Shown here in pieces: positions 25,490-33,868 of a stretch of 64,000 nt of DNA. How positions within the stretch are numbered: the stretch's first letter is position 1; each line of letters opens with the position of its first letter. Below the pieces are notes generated by a model. It did no database searches. It was not told the origin of the DNA and saw nothing but the letters and a program-made list of their open reading frames with translations. The DNA comes from CAZSXU01 sp964610505 (GTDB lineage Bacteria; Arandabacterota; Arandabacteria; JAGLYR01): assembly GCA_964610505.1 (NCBI GenBank), contig CAZSXU010000007.1:1-64000 (forward strand), read 5' to 3'. Made by a program: the position numbers and the translations under genes.

Positions 25490-25789
25490 GTGGTCAGAAT
25501 TAGGTTGTGGCGCGGTGGCAAGAAGAACCGTCCCAGTTATCGGGTGGTTGTCGTGGACAGCAAGAACCGTCGAGACGGCCGGGTGATCGAGAACGTCGGG
25601 TACTATGACCCGCTGACGGATCCGGCGACGATTCGGCTTTCGATCGATCGAATCCATTCGTGGGTCGGCAAGGGAGCGCAAATGTCCGATTCGGTACGGT
25701 CGCTGATGAAGAAGGCGGAAACGCTTCCCCAGAGCCAGACAACGACTGCTCCCGAACCTGTATCTCCCCCGCCAAGTCCCGAGTCCTGA
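25490..25789 (+). CDS. rpsP: 30S ribosomal protein S16
   Basis: A 99-residue S16 with the standard N terminus VRIRLWRGGKKNRPSYRVVV and RIHSWVGKGAQMSDSV. The last 20 residues are a Pro/Ser/Thr-rich tail beyond the core. GTG 25490 has a perfect AAGGAGGT 9 bases upstream. The ffh-rpsP-khpA-rimM-trmD-rplS order is widely conserved. Confidence 0.97.
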   Translation: MVRIRLWRGGKKNRPSYRVVVVDSKNRRDGRVIENVGYYDPLTDPATIRLSIDRIHSWVGKGAQMSDSVRSLMKKAETLPQSQTTTAPEPVSPPPSPES

Positions 25790-25919
25790 GCGCCGGCGCG
25801 AGGATGAGGCGCTGCGTAGAAGGCCGATGGCGGAGGGGTGGGGCGTCCCGCGCCCGGTGTGCAGCGGAATGGATGGGCGGATGTCCCGGGCGCGTCTGTG
25901 GTTGGGGGAGTGACGAAGT

Positions 25920-26150
25920 ATGAGAGATCTCATCGAGTATATTGCGAAATCACTCGTCGAGGATGCTGAGCGAGTATCGGTAGAGCGGGTCGAAGGCGAC
26001 AAGACGACAATCTACCAGCTGCGCGTATCACCCGAGGATCGGGGTCGCGTGATTGGTCGGCAGGGCCGTACGGCCCGTTCGATTCGAACCGTGTTGAACG
26101 CCGCCGCATCCAAGGTCGGCAAGCGCGTGATTCTGGAGATTGTCGAGTGA
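25920..26150 (+). CDS. khpA: KH-domain RNA-binding protein KhpA
   Basis: A 76-residue single KH-domain protein with the GXXG loop in VIGRQGRTARSIRTVL. KhpA, often with KhpB, binds RNA and is linked to cell-shape control and ribosome assembly in Gram-positive bacteria. Its position between rpsP and rimM is typical. GGGGGAG upstream supports the ATG. Confidence 0.93.
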   Translation: MRDLIEYIAKSLVEDAERVSVERVEGDKTTIYQLRVSPEDRGRVIGRQGRTARSIRTVLNAAASKVGKRVILEIVE

Positions 26151-26206
26151 GCCCGGCAGGCGCGTGATTCCGCGAGGGGTCAGATCGACGCCATGGGGGT
26201 GCCCGG

Positions 26207-26722
26207 ATGGGCCCTGGCCGCAGTGTTACGGTGGGACACATCACGAAACCTCAGGGGTTGAAGGGGGAGGTTCGAGTTTCTCTCTTCGACGGATCCGTGG
26301 ATGTGTTCAGCCGACTCACACGGATGACGGCCGTCAAGCAGGGAGAACCTCTCCGGGTCGTAACCCTTGAGGCCGTGCGGACGCACGGACGCACGGTGGT
26401 CGCCACATTCATTGAGGCGACCGACCGGGCCGCCGCCGAAAGTCTTGTGGGTTGCGATCTGGAAGTTCCGGAAGAGGATATCCCCCGGCTCCCCTCGGGT
26501 GAGTTCTACACCTACCAGCTGGAGGGGCTGGAGGTCGTTACGGAAACGGGCGAACCCTTGGGTACGGTGAAAGAAGTACTCGGCATGCCCGCCCATGACG
26601 TGTACGTGGTCCGGGACGGGACCCGGGAGGTGATGCTTCCCGCGACCGAGGAAGTGATCAAGGACATCGACCTGGAGAAGGGACGCGTCATCGTGCACCT
26701 TCTCGAAGGACTGTTGGACTGA
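26207..26722 (+). CDS. rimM: Ribosome maturation factor RimM
   Basis: A 171-residue factor for maturation of the 30S head, which binds S19. The N-terminal domain starts VGHITKPQGLKGEVRV and the PRC-barrel domain lies around FYTYQLEGLEVVTETGEPLGTVKEV. ATG 26207 is the likely start; GTG 26228 is possible. The trmD start lies 7 bases after the stop. Confidence 0.94.
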   Translation: MGPGRSVTVGHITKPQGLKGEVRVSLFDGSVDVFSRLTRMTAVKQGEPLRVVTLEAVRTHGRTVVATFIEATDRAAAESLVGCDLEVPEEDIPRLPSGEFYTYQLEGLEVVTETGEPLGTVKEVLGMPAHDVYVVRDGTREVMLPATEEVIKDIDLEKGRVIVHLLEGLLD

Positions 26723-26729
26723 GGCGCCC

Positions 26730-27482
26730 ATGCAGATCGACGTGGTGACGATATTCCCCGAGATCTTCGAGGGCTTCCTGACCCAGAGCATCCTCGGATC
26801 CGCCCAGGAGCGCGGGCTCGTGGATATCCGGCTCCATCCCCTTCGGTCTTTCGCCGACGGCAAGAGGCAGGACGTGGACGACTACCCCTTCGGGGGAGGG
26901 GCGGGAATGGTGATGAAACCCGAACCCATCATCCGCGCCGTAGAATATCTGCTGGAACAACGGGGCGAGGGTCGGGAGAACTCGAGAGTGATCCTGACCA
27001 GCGCCCAGGGGGCCCGCTACGATCAGGAAATGGCGAAACGGTTTGCCCGGGCGTCTCACCTGATTCTCATCGCGGGGCGCTACAAGGGGGTAGACGAACG
27101 GGTGATCGAGGGATGGGTCACGGATGAAGTCTCGACCGGGGACTACGTGTTCTCGGGAGGAGAGATCCCGGTCATGGGGATCATCGACTCCGTGGTGAGG
27201 CTGCTGCCCGGCGTCGTGGGGAATTTCGAATCTGTTGAATCGGACTCATTTCATGATATAATCCTAGGCAGTCCCCACTATACACGACCGGCGGAGTTCC
27301 GGGGACGCTCCGTCCCGACCGTGCTTCTGTCGGGAAACCATGAAGAAATTAGGCTGTGGCGCCGCCGGGAAGCGCTCAGGCGTACCCTACGGCGAAGGCC
27401 GGATCTGATGGCGGCTGCGGGCCTGAGTGATGAGGATCGTCGCCTCATTCAAGAGATCCTCGCCGGAGAAGAAAACTCATAA
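26730..27482 (+). CDS. trmD: tRNA m1G37 methyltransferase TrmD
   Basis: A 250-residue SPOUT enzyme that methylates G37 of tRNAs. N terminus MQIDVVTIFPEIF, the GGGAGMVMKPEP loop, the catalytic Asp in GRYKGVDERV and the trefoil knot YVFSGGEIPVMGIIDSV are all present. Cotranscribed with rimM and rplS. Confidence 0.97.
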   Translation: MQIDVVTIFPEIFEGFLTQSILGSAQERGLVDIRLHPLRSFADGKRQDVDDYPFGGGAGMVMKPEPIIRAVEYLLEQRGEGRENSRVILTSAQGARYDQEMAKRFARASHLILIAGRYKGVDERVIEGWVTDEVSTGDYVFSGGEIPVMGIIDSVVRLLPGVVGNFESVESDSFHDIILGSPHYTRPAEFRGRSVPTVLLSGNHEEIRLWRRREALRRTLRRRPDLMAAAGLSDEDRRLIQEILAGEENS

Positions 27483-27503
27483 CGCTGACGCAGGGGGAAT
27501 ACG

Positions 27504-27848
27504 ATGGGATTGCTTGAATCCGTGGACGCGAGAAACTCGGAGAAGGAGGTGCCCGACTTCAAGCCGGGCGATACGGTGAAAGTCCAGGTCCGAGTGGTAG
27601 AGGGCGAAAAGGAGAGGCTCCAGGCTTTCCAGGGAATCGTCATTCAACGCAAGGGGCAGGGTGCCAGGGAGACCTTCACCGTGCGGAGGGTTACCGGGGG
27701 AATCGGCGTCGAGCGCGTCTTCGCGCTGCGTTCGCCGAATGTGTCCGGCATCCAGGTCTTGCGGCGCGGCCGGACCCGCCGGGCCAGACTCTTCTACTTG
27801 AGGGACCGCAAGGGAAAGGCGGCTCAGGTACCCGAGAAACGCTTCTAG
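27504..27848 (+). CDS. rplS: 50S ribosomal protein L19
   Basis: A 114-residue L19 with FKPGDTVKVQVRVVEGEKER, FQGIVIQRKGQG and the C-terminal RRARLFYLRDRKGKAA. A 7-bp inverted repeat (27861-27879) follows the stop without a T-run. Confidence 0.97.
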   Translation: MGLLESVDARNSEKEVPDFKPGDTVKVQVRVVEGEKERLQAFQGIVIQRKGQGARETFTVRRVTGGIGVERVFALRSPNVSGIQVLRRGRTRRARLFYLRDRKGKAAQVPEKRF

Positions 27849-27975
27849 CCCGCATGTCCAACCCGCTTTCTGAGCGGGTCCGCGGCCCGGCGTGGAGCGG
27901 GCCGAGGAGCCGCGCGTTTCCTTTGGTTTATGGAGTGGAACCGTCGAGGGTTCCCGCATCGCAAGGGCGGATGGA

Positions 27976-28797
27976 ATGACGCTTTCCGAAGACGCGTCGG
28001 CCGCGCTGGTGAGTGTGGCCCGGGCGCGGCGGACCCTGGTGAATCAGGACTGGAAGGCCGATGAGGCGCTTCTCCAGGCGCTCCTGACCGACGGCCGGAC
28101 CGGGATCCGATCGCTGGGAGAGCGGGTGTTGGCTCGCCGGGCGGCACTCGAAGCAGAGGAAGGGCGCCTGCGGTGGATGGTTCGCCTGGAGCAGACGCAC
28201 TGGGCGAGCGGGGTCGTCAACGTCGCGGGTGTGGATGAGGCGGGGCGAGGTCCGCTGGCCGGTCCCGTTGTCGCCGCCGCGGTTGTTCTTCGCCCCGATT
28301 CGAGGCTTCCCGGCGTCGACGATTCAAAGCGTGTACACCCTCGGCGGCGGGAGAGTCTGTTTCCTCTGATTCTCCAGGAGGCTCGAGCGGTGGGGGTGGG
28401 GGTGGTGCACCGCGACGAGATCGACCGCCGGAACATACGGGAAGCCAGTTTCCTGGCAATGCGAAAGGCCCTTGGGCGTCTGGCATACGAGCCGGATGTC
28501 GTTCTCGTCGATGGGGAGGCCATTCCCGGTCTCTCGTTTCGCCAGAAGGGAATTCCCAAGGGAGACCAGCAGTCTCTCTCCATCGCCGCCGCGTCCATCG
28601 TTGCCAAGGTTGTCCGGGATCGTATCATGACGGTTCTCGATCGGAAGTACCCGGGGTACGGGTTCGGGCGGCACAAGGGCTACGGAACGGTTCTGCACCG
28701 GGAGGCGATCGCCAGGCTGGGACTGTGTTCGATTCATCGGCGAACCTTCTGTCACGCGGCGACGTCCGTTCGGGGGCAACCGGATCCGTCAAGGTGA
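27976..28797 (+). CDS. rnhB: Ribonuclease HII
   Basis: RNase HII removes ribonucleotides from DNA:RNA hybrids. The catalytic carboxylates are seen in VAGVDEAGRGPLAGP (Asp, Glu), VVLVDGEA and KVVRDRIM. It has a helical N-terminal extension of about 75 residues, as in the Bacillus-type enzyme. ATG 27976 (273 residues) has AAGGGCGG upstream; a GTG at 27892 would add 28 residues but lacks a site. It is followed by yraN, a frequent neighbour. Confidence 0.92.
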   Translation: MTLSEDASAALVSVARARRTLVNQDWKADEALLQALLTDGRTGIRSLGERVLARRAALEAEEGRLRWMVRLEQTHWASGVVNVAGVDEAGRGPLAGPVVAAAVVLRPDSRLPGVDDSKRVHPRRRESLFPLILQEARAVGVGVVHRDEIDRRNIREASFLAMRKALGRLAYEPDVVLVDGEAIPGLSFRQKGIPKGDQQSLSIAAASIVAKVVRDRIMTVLDRKYPGYGFGRHKGYGTVLHREAIARLGLCSIHRRTFCHAATSVRGQPDPSR

Positions 28798-28814
28798 GGA
28801 TCGGAGGGACTCCG

Positions 28815-29198
28815 GTGGTCGGTTCTCACGAGTTCGGGCGGGAGGGGGAGCAGGCGGCCGTGCGGTATCTCGAGGCCAAGGGTTACCGCGTTTTGGATAC
28901 GAATTACCGGTGGCACCGGGCTGAAATCGATGTCATTGCCAAGGACGGGAATCAGCTGGTATTCGTCGAGGTGAAGGCTCGGAAGGGGGACAGTTTCGGA
29001 TCCCCCGAAGGCGCGGTCGACCGCAGGAAGCAAGACCAGATCGCGAAAGTCGCGGCCCATTACCTCCAGATGCACGGAATGGAGGAGACGGACTGCCGTT
29101 TCGATGTTCTGGCCCTGAGGGAGACTCCCGGTTCGGGGAATCTGGTGATTGACCACTTCGAGGACGCCTTCTGGATTGAACGGCGCTTCATGCTGTAA
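28815..29198 (+). CDS. yraN: YraN/UPF0102-family endonuclease-like protein
   Basis: A 127-residue member of UPF0102, a restriction-endonuclease-like fold. Family motifs include EFGREGEQAAVRYLEAKGYRVL and the active-site-like HRAEIDVIAKDGNQLVFVEVKAR (Glu, Asp, Glu-x-Lys). GTG 28815 is preferred. GGAGGG lies 6 bases upstream, and it gives the normal family length. An alternative GTG at 28794 would overlap the rnhB stop. Proposed roles in DNA processing are unproven. Confidence 0.9.
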   Translation: MVGSHEFGREGEQAAVRYLEAKGYRVLDTNYRWHRAEIDVIAKDGNQLVFVEVKARKGDSFGSPEGAVDRRKQDQIAKVAAHYLQMHGMEETDCRFDVLALRETPGSGNLVIDHFEDAFWIERRFML

Positions 29199-29215
29199 CG
29201 CCGCGTTTCGCGGAG

Positions 29216-29238
29216 CGGGCATGCTGCCCGGCGTTTTT
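29216..29238 (+). terminator. Rho-independent terminator after yraN
   Basis: A short G+C-rich stem CGGGCA/TGCCCG with a 3-base loop is followed by GCGTTTTT. It lies 18 bases after yraN and closes the long housekeeping block. Confidence 0.6.
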
Positions 29239-29315
29239 CGTACGGCCCGAGCATGCAGGGGTGGTGTGGGGAAGAGGCGCGGTGATGGGAGATCCGGCAT
29301 CGACCTGCGGGGGTC

Positions 29316-29444
29316 ATGTTGAAATTTCTCATTGTGATCGGGCTGGTGGTGCTGGTGGCCAACGCGCTGGTGGTCCTCATGGTGGGCGTGGTCATGTTGG
29401 TGGATTGGGTCCGGGAACGCCAGCGCGTCCAGCGGAATCCGTGA
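29316..29444 (+). CDS. 42-residue single-pass membrane protein
   Basis: A short frame (ATG 29316, TGA 29442-29444) encodes a helix of about 27 hydrophobic residues starting KFLIVIGLVVLVANAL. It ends with a charged tail, DWVRERQRVQRNP, the charge pattern of a small inner-membrane protein with its tail in the cytoplasm. A GCGGGGG stretch upstream may serve as ribosome-binding site. It sits between a terminator and the TPR lipoprotein gene 43 bases downstream, probably in the same transcript. No family recognised. Confidence 0.5.
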   Translation: MLKFLIVIGLVVLVANALVVLMVGVVMLVDWVRERQRVQRNP

Positions 29445-29486
29445 AATCCGCGAAGCATTTTCCATTAGGAAGGGGACGGGTCAAGA

Positions 29487-30365
29487 ATGAGAATCGATCG
29501 ACGGCGCGAGGGGAGTGGATACAAGGTCCTCACGGCACTCCTTCTGATGATGGCTATGGGCTCGGTGACTCTCTCCGCCGGTTGCGGCCGCGCGGAGAAG
29601 CACTTCAAAGCGGGCGAACATCTGGCTGCGGCCGGACAGTATGACGCGGCGATCCTTGAATACCGGAAGGCGATTCGGCAGGATCCCCGCCATACGCGTG
29701 CGCACAACGCGCTTGGAATCATTTACGGCGAACGGGGACTTCTGGACGCGGCGATCGCGGAGTTCCGGCACGCCGTGTTGTCCGATACGACCTACGCGAT
29801 GGCGCACTACAATCTGGGCAATGCGCTCAAGGCGAAGCACCAGTTTCAGGAGGCGCTCTTCAACTACCAACGGGCCTTACGCCTGGATCCGGACCTGGCA
29901 ATGGCCTACTACAGCATGGGCAATCTGTTCTTTGAGATCGGCGATCGTCCTCAGGCGATGGAATCCTACAGGAGGGCGCTGCAGCTCCAGCCGGACTACG
30001 TCGTGTGCTACCAGGCGATGGGTGACCTGCTGATTGTGGAGGAGATGATTGAAGAAGCTCTCGAGGCCCACCGAACAGCGGTGCGTCTGAGACCCGATCA
30101 TCCGCAGACCCTCGCGGGGCTGGCGACCGCGTTCATGGTGACTGGGTCACCGGATTCGGCCGTCCTGTACTACACTCAGGCCTTGACGATGGACCCCGGG
30201 CTCGTGTTCGCCCGCATGAACCTGGGTGGACTGCTTATCGGCAGGGGTGACGCCGTGGGTGCCATCGAACAGTGGGAGCGGGTCCTGGATATCCAACCTA
30301 CGGGCGCGTTGGCGGACTCGATACGGCTCAACATCGAACGAGCCCGGACGCAACTGGAGCGGTAG
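29487..30365 (+). CDS. TPR-repeat lipoprotein
   Basis: A 292-residue protein with a lipoprotein signal peptide (lipobox LSAGC, Cys at about residue 33) and at least six tetratricopeptide repeats covering residues 38-280. The repeats have units such as YDAAILEYRKAIRQDP, AHYNLGNALK and AYYSMGNLFFE. TPR lipoproteins act as scaffolds in the periplasm or at the outer membrane; a specific role cannot be assigned. GGAAGGGGA precedes the start. Confidence 0.85.
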   Translation: MRIDRRREGSGYKVLTALLLMMAMGSVTLSAGCGRAEKHFKAGEHLAAAGQYDAAILEYRKAIRQDPRHTRAHNALGIIYGERGLLDAAIAEFRHAVLSDTTYAMAHYNLGNALKAKHQFQEALFNYQRALRLDPDLAMAYYSMGNLFFEIGDRPQAMESYRRALQLQPDYVVCYQAMGDLLIVEEMIEEALEAHRTAVRLRPDHPQTLAGLATAFMVTGSPDSAVLYYTQALTMDPGLVFARMNLGGLLIGRGDAVGAIEQWERVLDIQPTGALADSIRLNIERARTQLER

Positions 30366-30468
30366 GCGCAACCATGGTATGGGGCAACGCGGTGACGCCA
30401 GGCCTTGGGGTCGTCCGCCCCCGTCCTCCGATCGAGCACTCCACAGCTCCGGGGTTCTGTACGTTCGA

Positions 30469-31098
30469 TTACTCCGGGACTCGTTCTTGAATCTCTATCC
30501 CGGCGATTCGATCCCCGCTCTCCAGTCGATCGACAACGTCCATTTCCCCGATGACTTCGCCGAAGATTGTATGCCGGCCGTCGAGCACGGGGAGATCGGC
30601 AAGGCAGATGAAGAACTGGGAACCGTTCGTGTCCACGCGGCCCTGATTGGCCATGGAGACCACGCCGCGCAGGTGCATTCGAGAACCGATCTCATCGGCG
30701 AATAGGTAGCCGGGTCCGCCGCTCCCGGTTCCCGTCGGATCACCCGCCTGCGCTACGAATCCGGGAACGACTCGGTGGAATGTGAGACCGTTGTAGAACC
30801 CGAGGTTTGCGAGATGAATGAAGTTGGAGACGGTGTAGGGGGCCTCCTCTGCGAAGAGCGAAAGCGTCACGGTGCCCCGGTCGGTCCGTAGATGTGCCTC
30901 ATACGTCGTTCCCGTCTTGACGATCGGCCCGTCGAGGGGATCGACGACCGTCGGCCGGGACGCCCCCGGGTCCGTCTCGAAGCCGGAGGAGGTGTCCCGG
31001 GATCCCCGGTTCGATTCACAGCCCGACCCCGACAGCACACTGAGGAGCAACACCGCTGCCAGCGGACGGGCCCTGGCGTGCACCCAACGACGGATCAT
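30469..31098 (-). CDS. Cyclophilin-type peptidyl-prolyl isomerase lipoprotein
   Basis: A 209-residue protein with lipobox LSGSGC (Cys about residue 27) and a cyclophilin domain. The active-site stretch FHRVVPGFVAQAGDPTGTG and NGSQFFICLADLPVLDGRHTIFGEVI are clear. It probably assists folding of exported proteins in the periplasm. It overlaps the following isomerase gene (31095) by 4 bases, so both are read from one minus-strand transcript. Confidence 0.92.
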   Translation of the reverse strand: MIRRWVHARARPLAAVLLLSVLSGSGCESNRGSRDTSSGFETDPGASRPTVVDPLDGPIVKTGTTYEAHLRTDRGTVTLSLFAEEAPYTVSNFIHLANLGFYNGLTFHRVVPGFVAQAGDPTGTGSGGPGYLFADEIGSRMHLRGVVSMANQGRVDTNGSQFFICLADLPVLDGRHTIFGEVIGEMDVVDRLESGDRIAGIEIQERVPE

Positions 31099-31991
31099 CC
31101 TTGTCCCCCGCCTCTCTCCAGCAGATTCTCTGCAAGCTCGATCTCCCGCGCCAGCTCGGCCTCTGAAGACCCGGGAATCTCGAGGATCACAGGTCTTCTC
31201 CTCAGAAACGACGCGAGAGAATCGAGATCGACACTTCCCCTTCCAATCCCAAGATGATCCGTCTTGCCCTTCCGATCGTGGAGATGGAAGTGATGAATCC
31301 TCGGTTCGGCCTCGCGAAGAAAACCCGCCAGGGAGCCGTAGGCCTCATAGGGCATGAGTCGCGACAGCCCAAAGGACCGAGACCACCATTGGTCAAGTCT
31401 CGGCAGGAGGCGGGATGCAACGCGGCGATGGTCCCATAGCCGTTGGTGCGCGTGCCCGACGTCTACACAGATGCGGGCGCCGTCTCCGTCAATGGTCTCG
31501 ACCACGTCCAGAAGGCGATCGAGCCGGACCAGGCACTCACCGTTTTCGATGCAGAACGTCATCCCGTGGCCGGCGGCCCTTTCCACCATCTCGGCGAACA
31601 CGTCGATCCAGAGAGATCTCTCCACGCTCCAATCCCCTCCGTTGCATGAACCGCTTGCATGGGTCACCACGTAGGTCATCTCCATTCGCGCGGACAACTC
31701 GATGGCCTCCTGAATCTGGCTGCGGGATTCCTCTCGAATTCCGGTGTTGGTCGCAATCGGATTGAGATCGAGGAAAGGAAGGTGTGCGCCTCGGATGGGA
31801 AATCGCTCGGCGAAGGACCGTACTCGTTCTTCGGGAACGTCCCAGGGCCACTTGCGAACCGGGCCGGGACGGACCTGCAGATTGATCTCGAAGGCGGTGA
31901 GGCCGAAGCGATCGGCCAGCCGCCCGTATGTCTCGAGGGCTTCCTCGAGGGTAAAGCCGTAGAACGCGCTGAGTGAGAGACCGAGATCCAT
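31095..31991 (-). CDS. Sugar phosphate isomerase/epimerase-family TIM-barrel protein
   Basis: A 298-residue xylose-isomerase-like TIM barrel with candidate metal ligands in TFCIENGE, ICVDVGHAH, HHFHLHDRKGKTDHL and PVILEIPG. It is only distantly related to the protein at 12039. The substrate is unknown. It is upstream of and overlaps the cyclophilin gene. Confidence 0.8.
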   Translation of the reverse strand: MDLGLSLSAFYGFTLEEALETYGRLADRFGLTAFEINLQVRPGPVRKWPWDVPEERVRSFAERFPIRGAHLPFLDLNPIATNTGIREESRSQIQEAIELSARMEMTYVVTHASGSCNGGDWSVERSLWIDVFAEMVERAAGHGMTFCIENGECLVRLDRLLDVVETIDGDGARICVDVGHAHQRLWDHRRVASRLLPRLDQWWSRSFGLSRLMPYEAYGSLAGFLREAEPRIHHFHLHDRKGKTDHLGIGRGSVDLDSLASFLRRRPVILEIPGSSEAELAREIELAENLLERGGGQG

Positions 31992-32318
31992 AGCGCGGGA
32001 GCGTAGCAGGTGAGGAAAGGGGTGTCAAGTTGGGACCACCCGGGGCTGGGGGTAGGGAGATGGCGGGAGTGGGAAATCGCGGGTCCACGCGACACGGCGC
32101 CTGGGCGATGCGGCCACGGAGACACAATCCTGACCTGGATCATGGATCATCCAGACTAGCCCTTGCATTCCTCGCGCGGACGGTGCACAGTGAAAAGCAA
32201 TCGACGCGTGAGGTCGACGGTTGAATTGTGTGGCGGAACCCTATGGCACGGATGAGCGGTGAATCAACCGCGTACGGTCGGGGAACTACGCGCTCAGCAG
32301 ACAACGAAAGGAGCGGCA
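31992..32318 (+). other. Divergent intergenic region
   Basis: This 327-base gap separates the minus-strand isomerase from the CGGC gene. A weak promoter-like pair, TTGCAT (32163-32168) and CACAGT (32186-32191) with 17-base spacing, could drive the CGGC gene. I see nothing else. Confidence 0.3.
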
Positions 32319-32765
32319 ATGAACTTGAGGACCAAGATAGGAATCGTGATCTGCGACCGGTACCGACGCTGTGCTGGGGGGAAATGTCTCCGCGCGATGA
32401 GGAACAGGGAAGGTGCTTTTTCCACGTACACCGACACCGATCTGGAATTGGTCGGCTACACCACCTGCGATGGGTGTCCCGGCGGCAACATCGAGTACGC
32501 GGGCGACGAGATGGTGAAGAGCGGAGCGGAGGTGGTCCACCTGGCCACGGGCCTGGTCGTCGGCTACCCTCCCTGTCCGTACATTGACGTGTTCAAGACC
32601 TTCCTGGAGAAGCGATACGGGATCCGGGTCGTCGTGGGTACACACCCGATACCGGAAAAGTACCTGGATATGCACACGCAACTTGGAACCTGGGAAGATC
32701 CTGAGTGGAAGCCCCTCATCCAACCGACTCTGGCGGACGAGGCAACCCGTAGGGACTACGACTAA
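32319..32765 (+). CDS. CGGC-domain protein
   Basis: A 148-residue member of the CGGC-domain family, which is presumed to bind metal through conserved cysteines. The motifs are VICDRYRRCAGGKCLRAM, TTCDGCPGGNIEY and GYPPCPYID. Related proteins occur mostly in anaerobes, and their function is not established. ATG 32319 has AAAGGAG 7 bases upstream; an upstream in-frame start at 32259 has no site. It stands alone. Confidence 0.85.
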   Translation: MNLRTKIGIVICDRYRRCAGGKCLRAMRNREGAFSTYTDTDLELVGYTTCDGCPGGNIEYAGDEMVKSGAEVVHLATGLVVGYPPCPYIDVFKTFLEKRYGIRVVVGTHPIPEKYLDMHTQLGTWEDPEWKPLIQPTLADEATRRDYD

Positions 32766-33011
32766 CCCGGACGATGCACAAGTTCCGAAGCCGGGTGGGT
32801 GCATCGCCCGGGCTGAGAAGCAGAGAAATGGAGAAGCAGATGCCCGAAAACGGCATCCTGGTGTACCCAGGGCACAGTGGGGCGGTTGAGAACGCCCTCT
32901 TCCTCCGCATGCGGAGAGGACATCGGGACTCAGCGCCTCGACGCGCTCGGGACAGGCTCAGGATGAACGGTTGAGAGGTTCTTTGGCGGCTCCCTGCTTC
33001 TCCGGGGGAAA

Positions 33012-33425
33012 CTATGCCTGTTTCGGCCGATACACGGCCGCGGCCACGGCACCCGCGATGATCATCTCCACAACACTCGCGATGAACCAGTACACCGCAA
33101 GGATGAACGGCAGCGGATACATTGCGTAGCTGCCGAAGGCCATCGGGAAGCCCATGAAGACGCCGATGTAGAGCCCGAACCGGATCCCCTCCGCGATGCC
33201 CCGGCCCTCGTAGCCCTTCGTGAAGATCAATACGAAGAAGATCGTGAAGATGAGCGTCCCGAGCCACATGAGCGGGAACAGCTTCTGCATCTCCGCGTCG
33301 GCGCGCCACAGATGGGAGACCTGATCGTAGAGATCTGCGAGGAGGACCATGTGGACGAGGGCATCAATGAGCATGTACGCCACGAAGACCACCAGCACCG
33401 AGAGCCAGAACCGCTTCACGTTCAT
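33012..33425 (-). CDS. Four-helix integral membrane protein, unknown function
   Basis: A 137-residue protein with four hydrophobic helices: about residues 7-28, 50-70, 85-103 and 110-132. ATG 33425 has AAAGGAGGAG a few bases upstream. Longer frames extend through the repeat region and are not credible. I do not recognise the family. The gap before it (32766-33011) holds no gene, only a REP-like phrase, CTGAGCCTGTC, on the minus strand. Confidence 0.7.
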   Translation of the reverse strand: MNVKRFWLSVLVVFVAYMLIDALVHMVLLADLYDQVSHLWRADAEMQKLFPLMWLGTLIFTIFFVLIFTKGYEGRGIAEGIRFGLYIGVFMGFPMAFGSYAMYPLPFILAVYWFIASVVEMIIAGAVAAAVYRPKQA

Positions 33426-33574
33426 CGCGCTCCTCCTTTGCCGGAAACACTCCGGAACGGCGGGGTCCGGCTCGAACGGTAGTGCCGGCGTCCAAAGGAA
33501 GTCAAGCATGGAAAGAGATGTCGGAGGATCCTCGACCAGCCCCGATGGGGAGTATTCGGGATAGACCCTCAATT

Positions 33575-33665
33575 CCGAGTACGAGTTCGAGTACGAAGTA
33601 CGAGTACGGAAAGAGCGGCAGCATCGTACTCGTACTCGGCTTTTTTGCGGGACTCGTACTCGGGG
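33575..33665. repeat. GTACGAGTAC hairpin element, copy 1
   Basis: Units of GAGTACGAG (33575-33609) face complementary CGTACTCGTACTCG units (33624-33665), forming a long imperfect hairpin. A six-T run follows the first right arm (33641-33646). Two further copies with the same layout lie at 35416-35578 and 35974-36052. Confidence 0.8.
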
Positions 33666-33676
33666 AACGACCGGTC

Positions 33677-33705
33677 TTGACAATCCCGCCGCTAGGCGCT
33701 ATGCT
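33677..33705 (+). promoter_or_regulatory. Promoter of comM
   Basis: TTGACA (33677-33682) and TATGCT (33700-33705), 17-base spacer. It lies directly after hairpin copy 1 and about 160 bases before the comM start. Confidence 0.7.
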
Positions 33706-33868
33706 GAGTTCCGAGAGAAATGAAGGAAGGGGATGCAATGTCCCCGGGGTAGGGCCTTCCGGATTCATGATCCAAGCGACCGGCGGAATCGAACGTTTTC
33801 GGCCTCATCGGACTCTGAGGCGTGGCCGGTGTGTGTCTTGTCGCTCGGGGTGGAAGGGGTGGGGATCG

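Noticed and set aside
33482..33868. N-terminal extension of comM through the hairpin repeats
   Set aside because: The extension translates the repeats and promoter region, while MLAKVTSCAVLG at 33869 is the standard family start.
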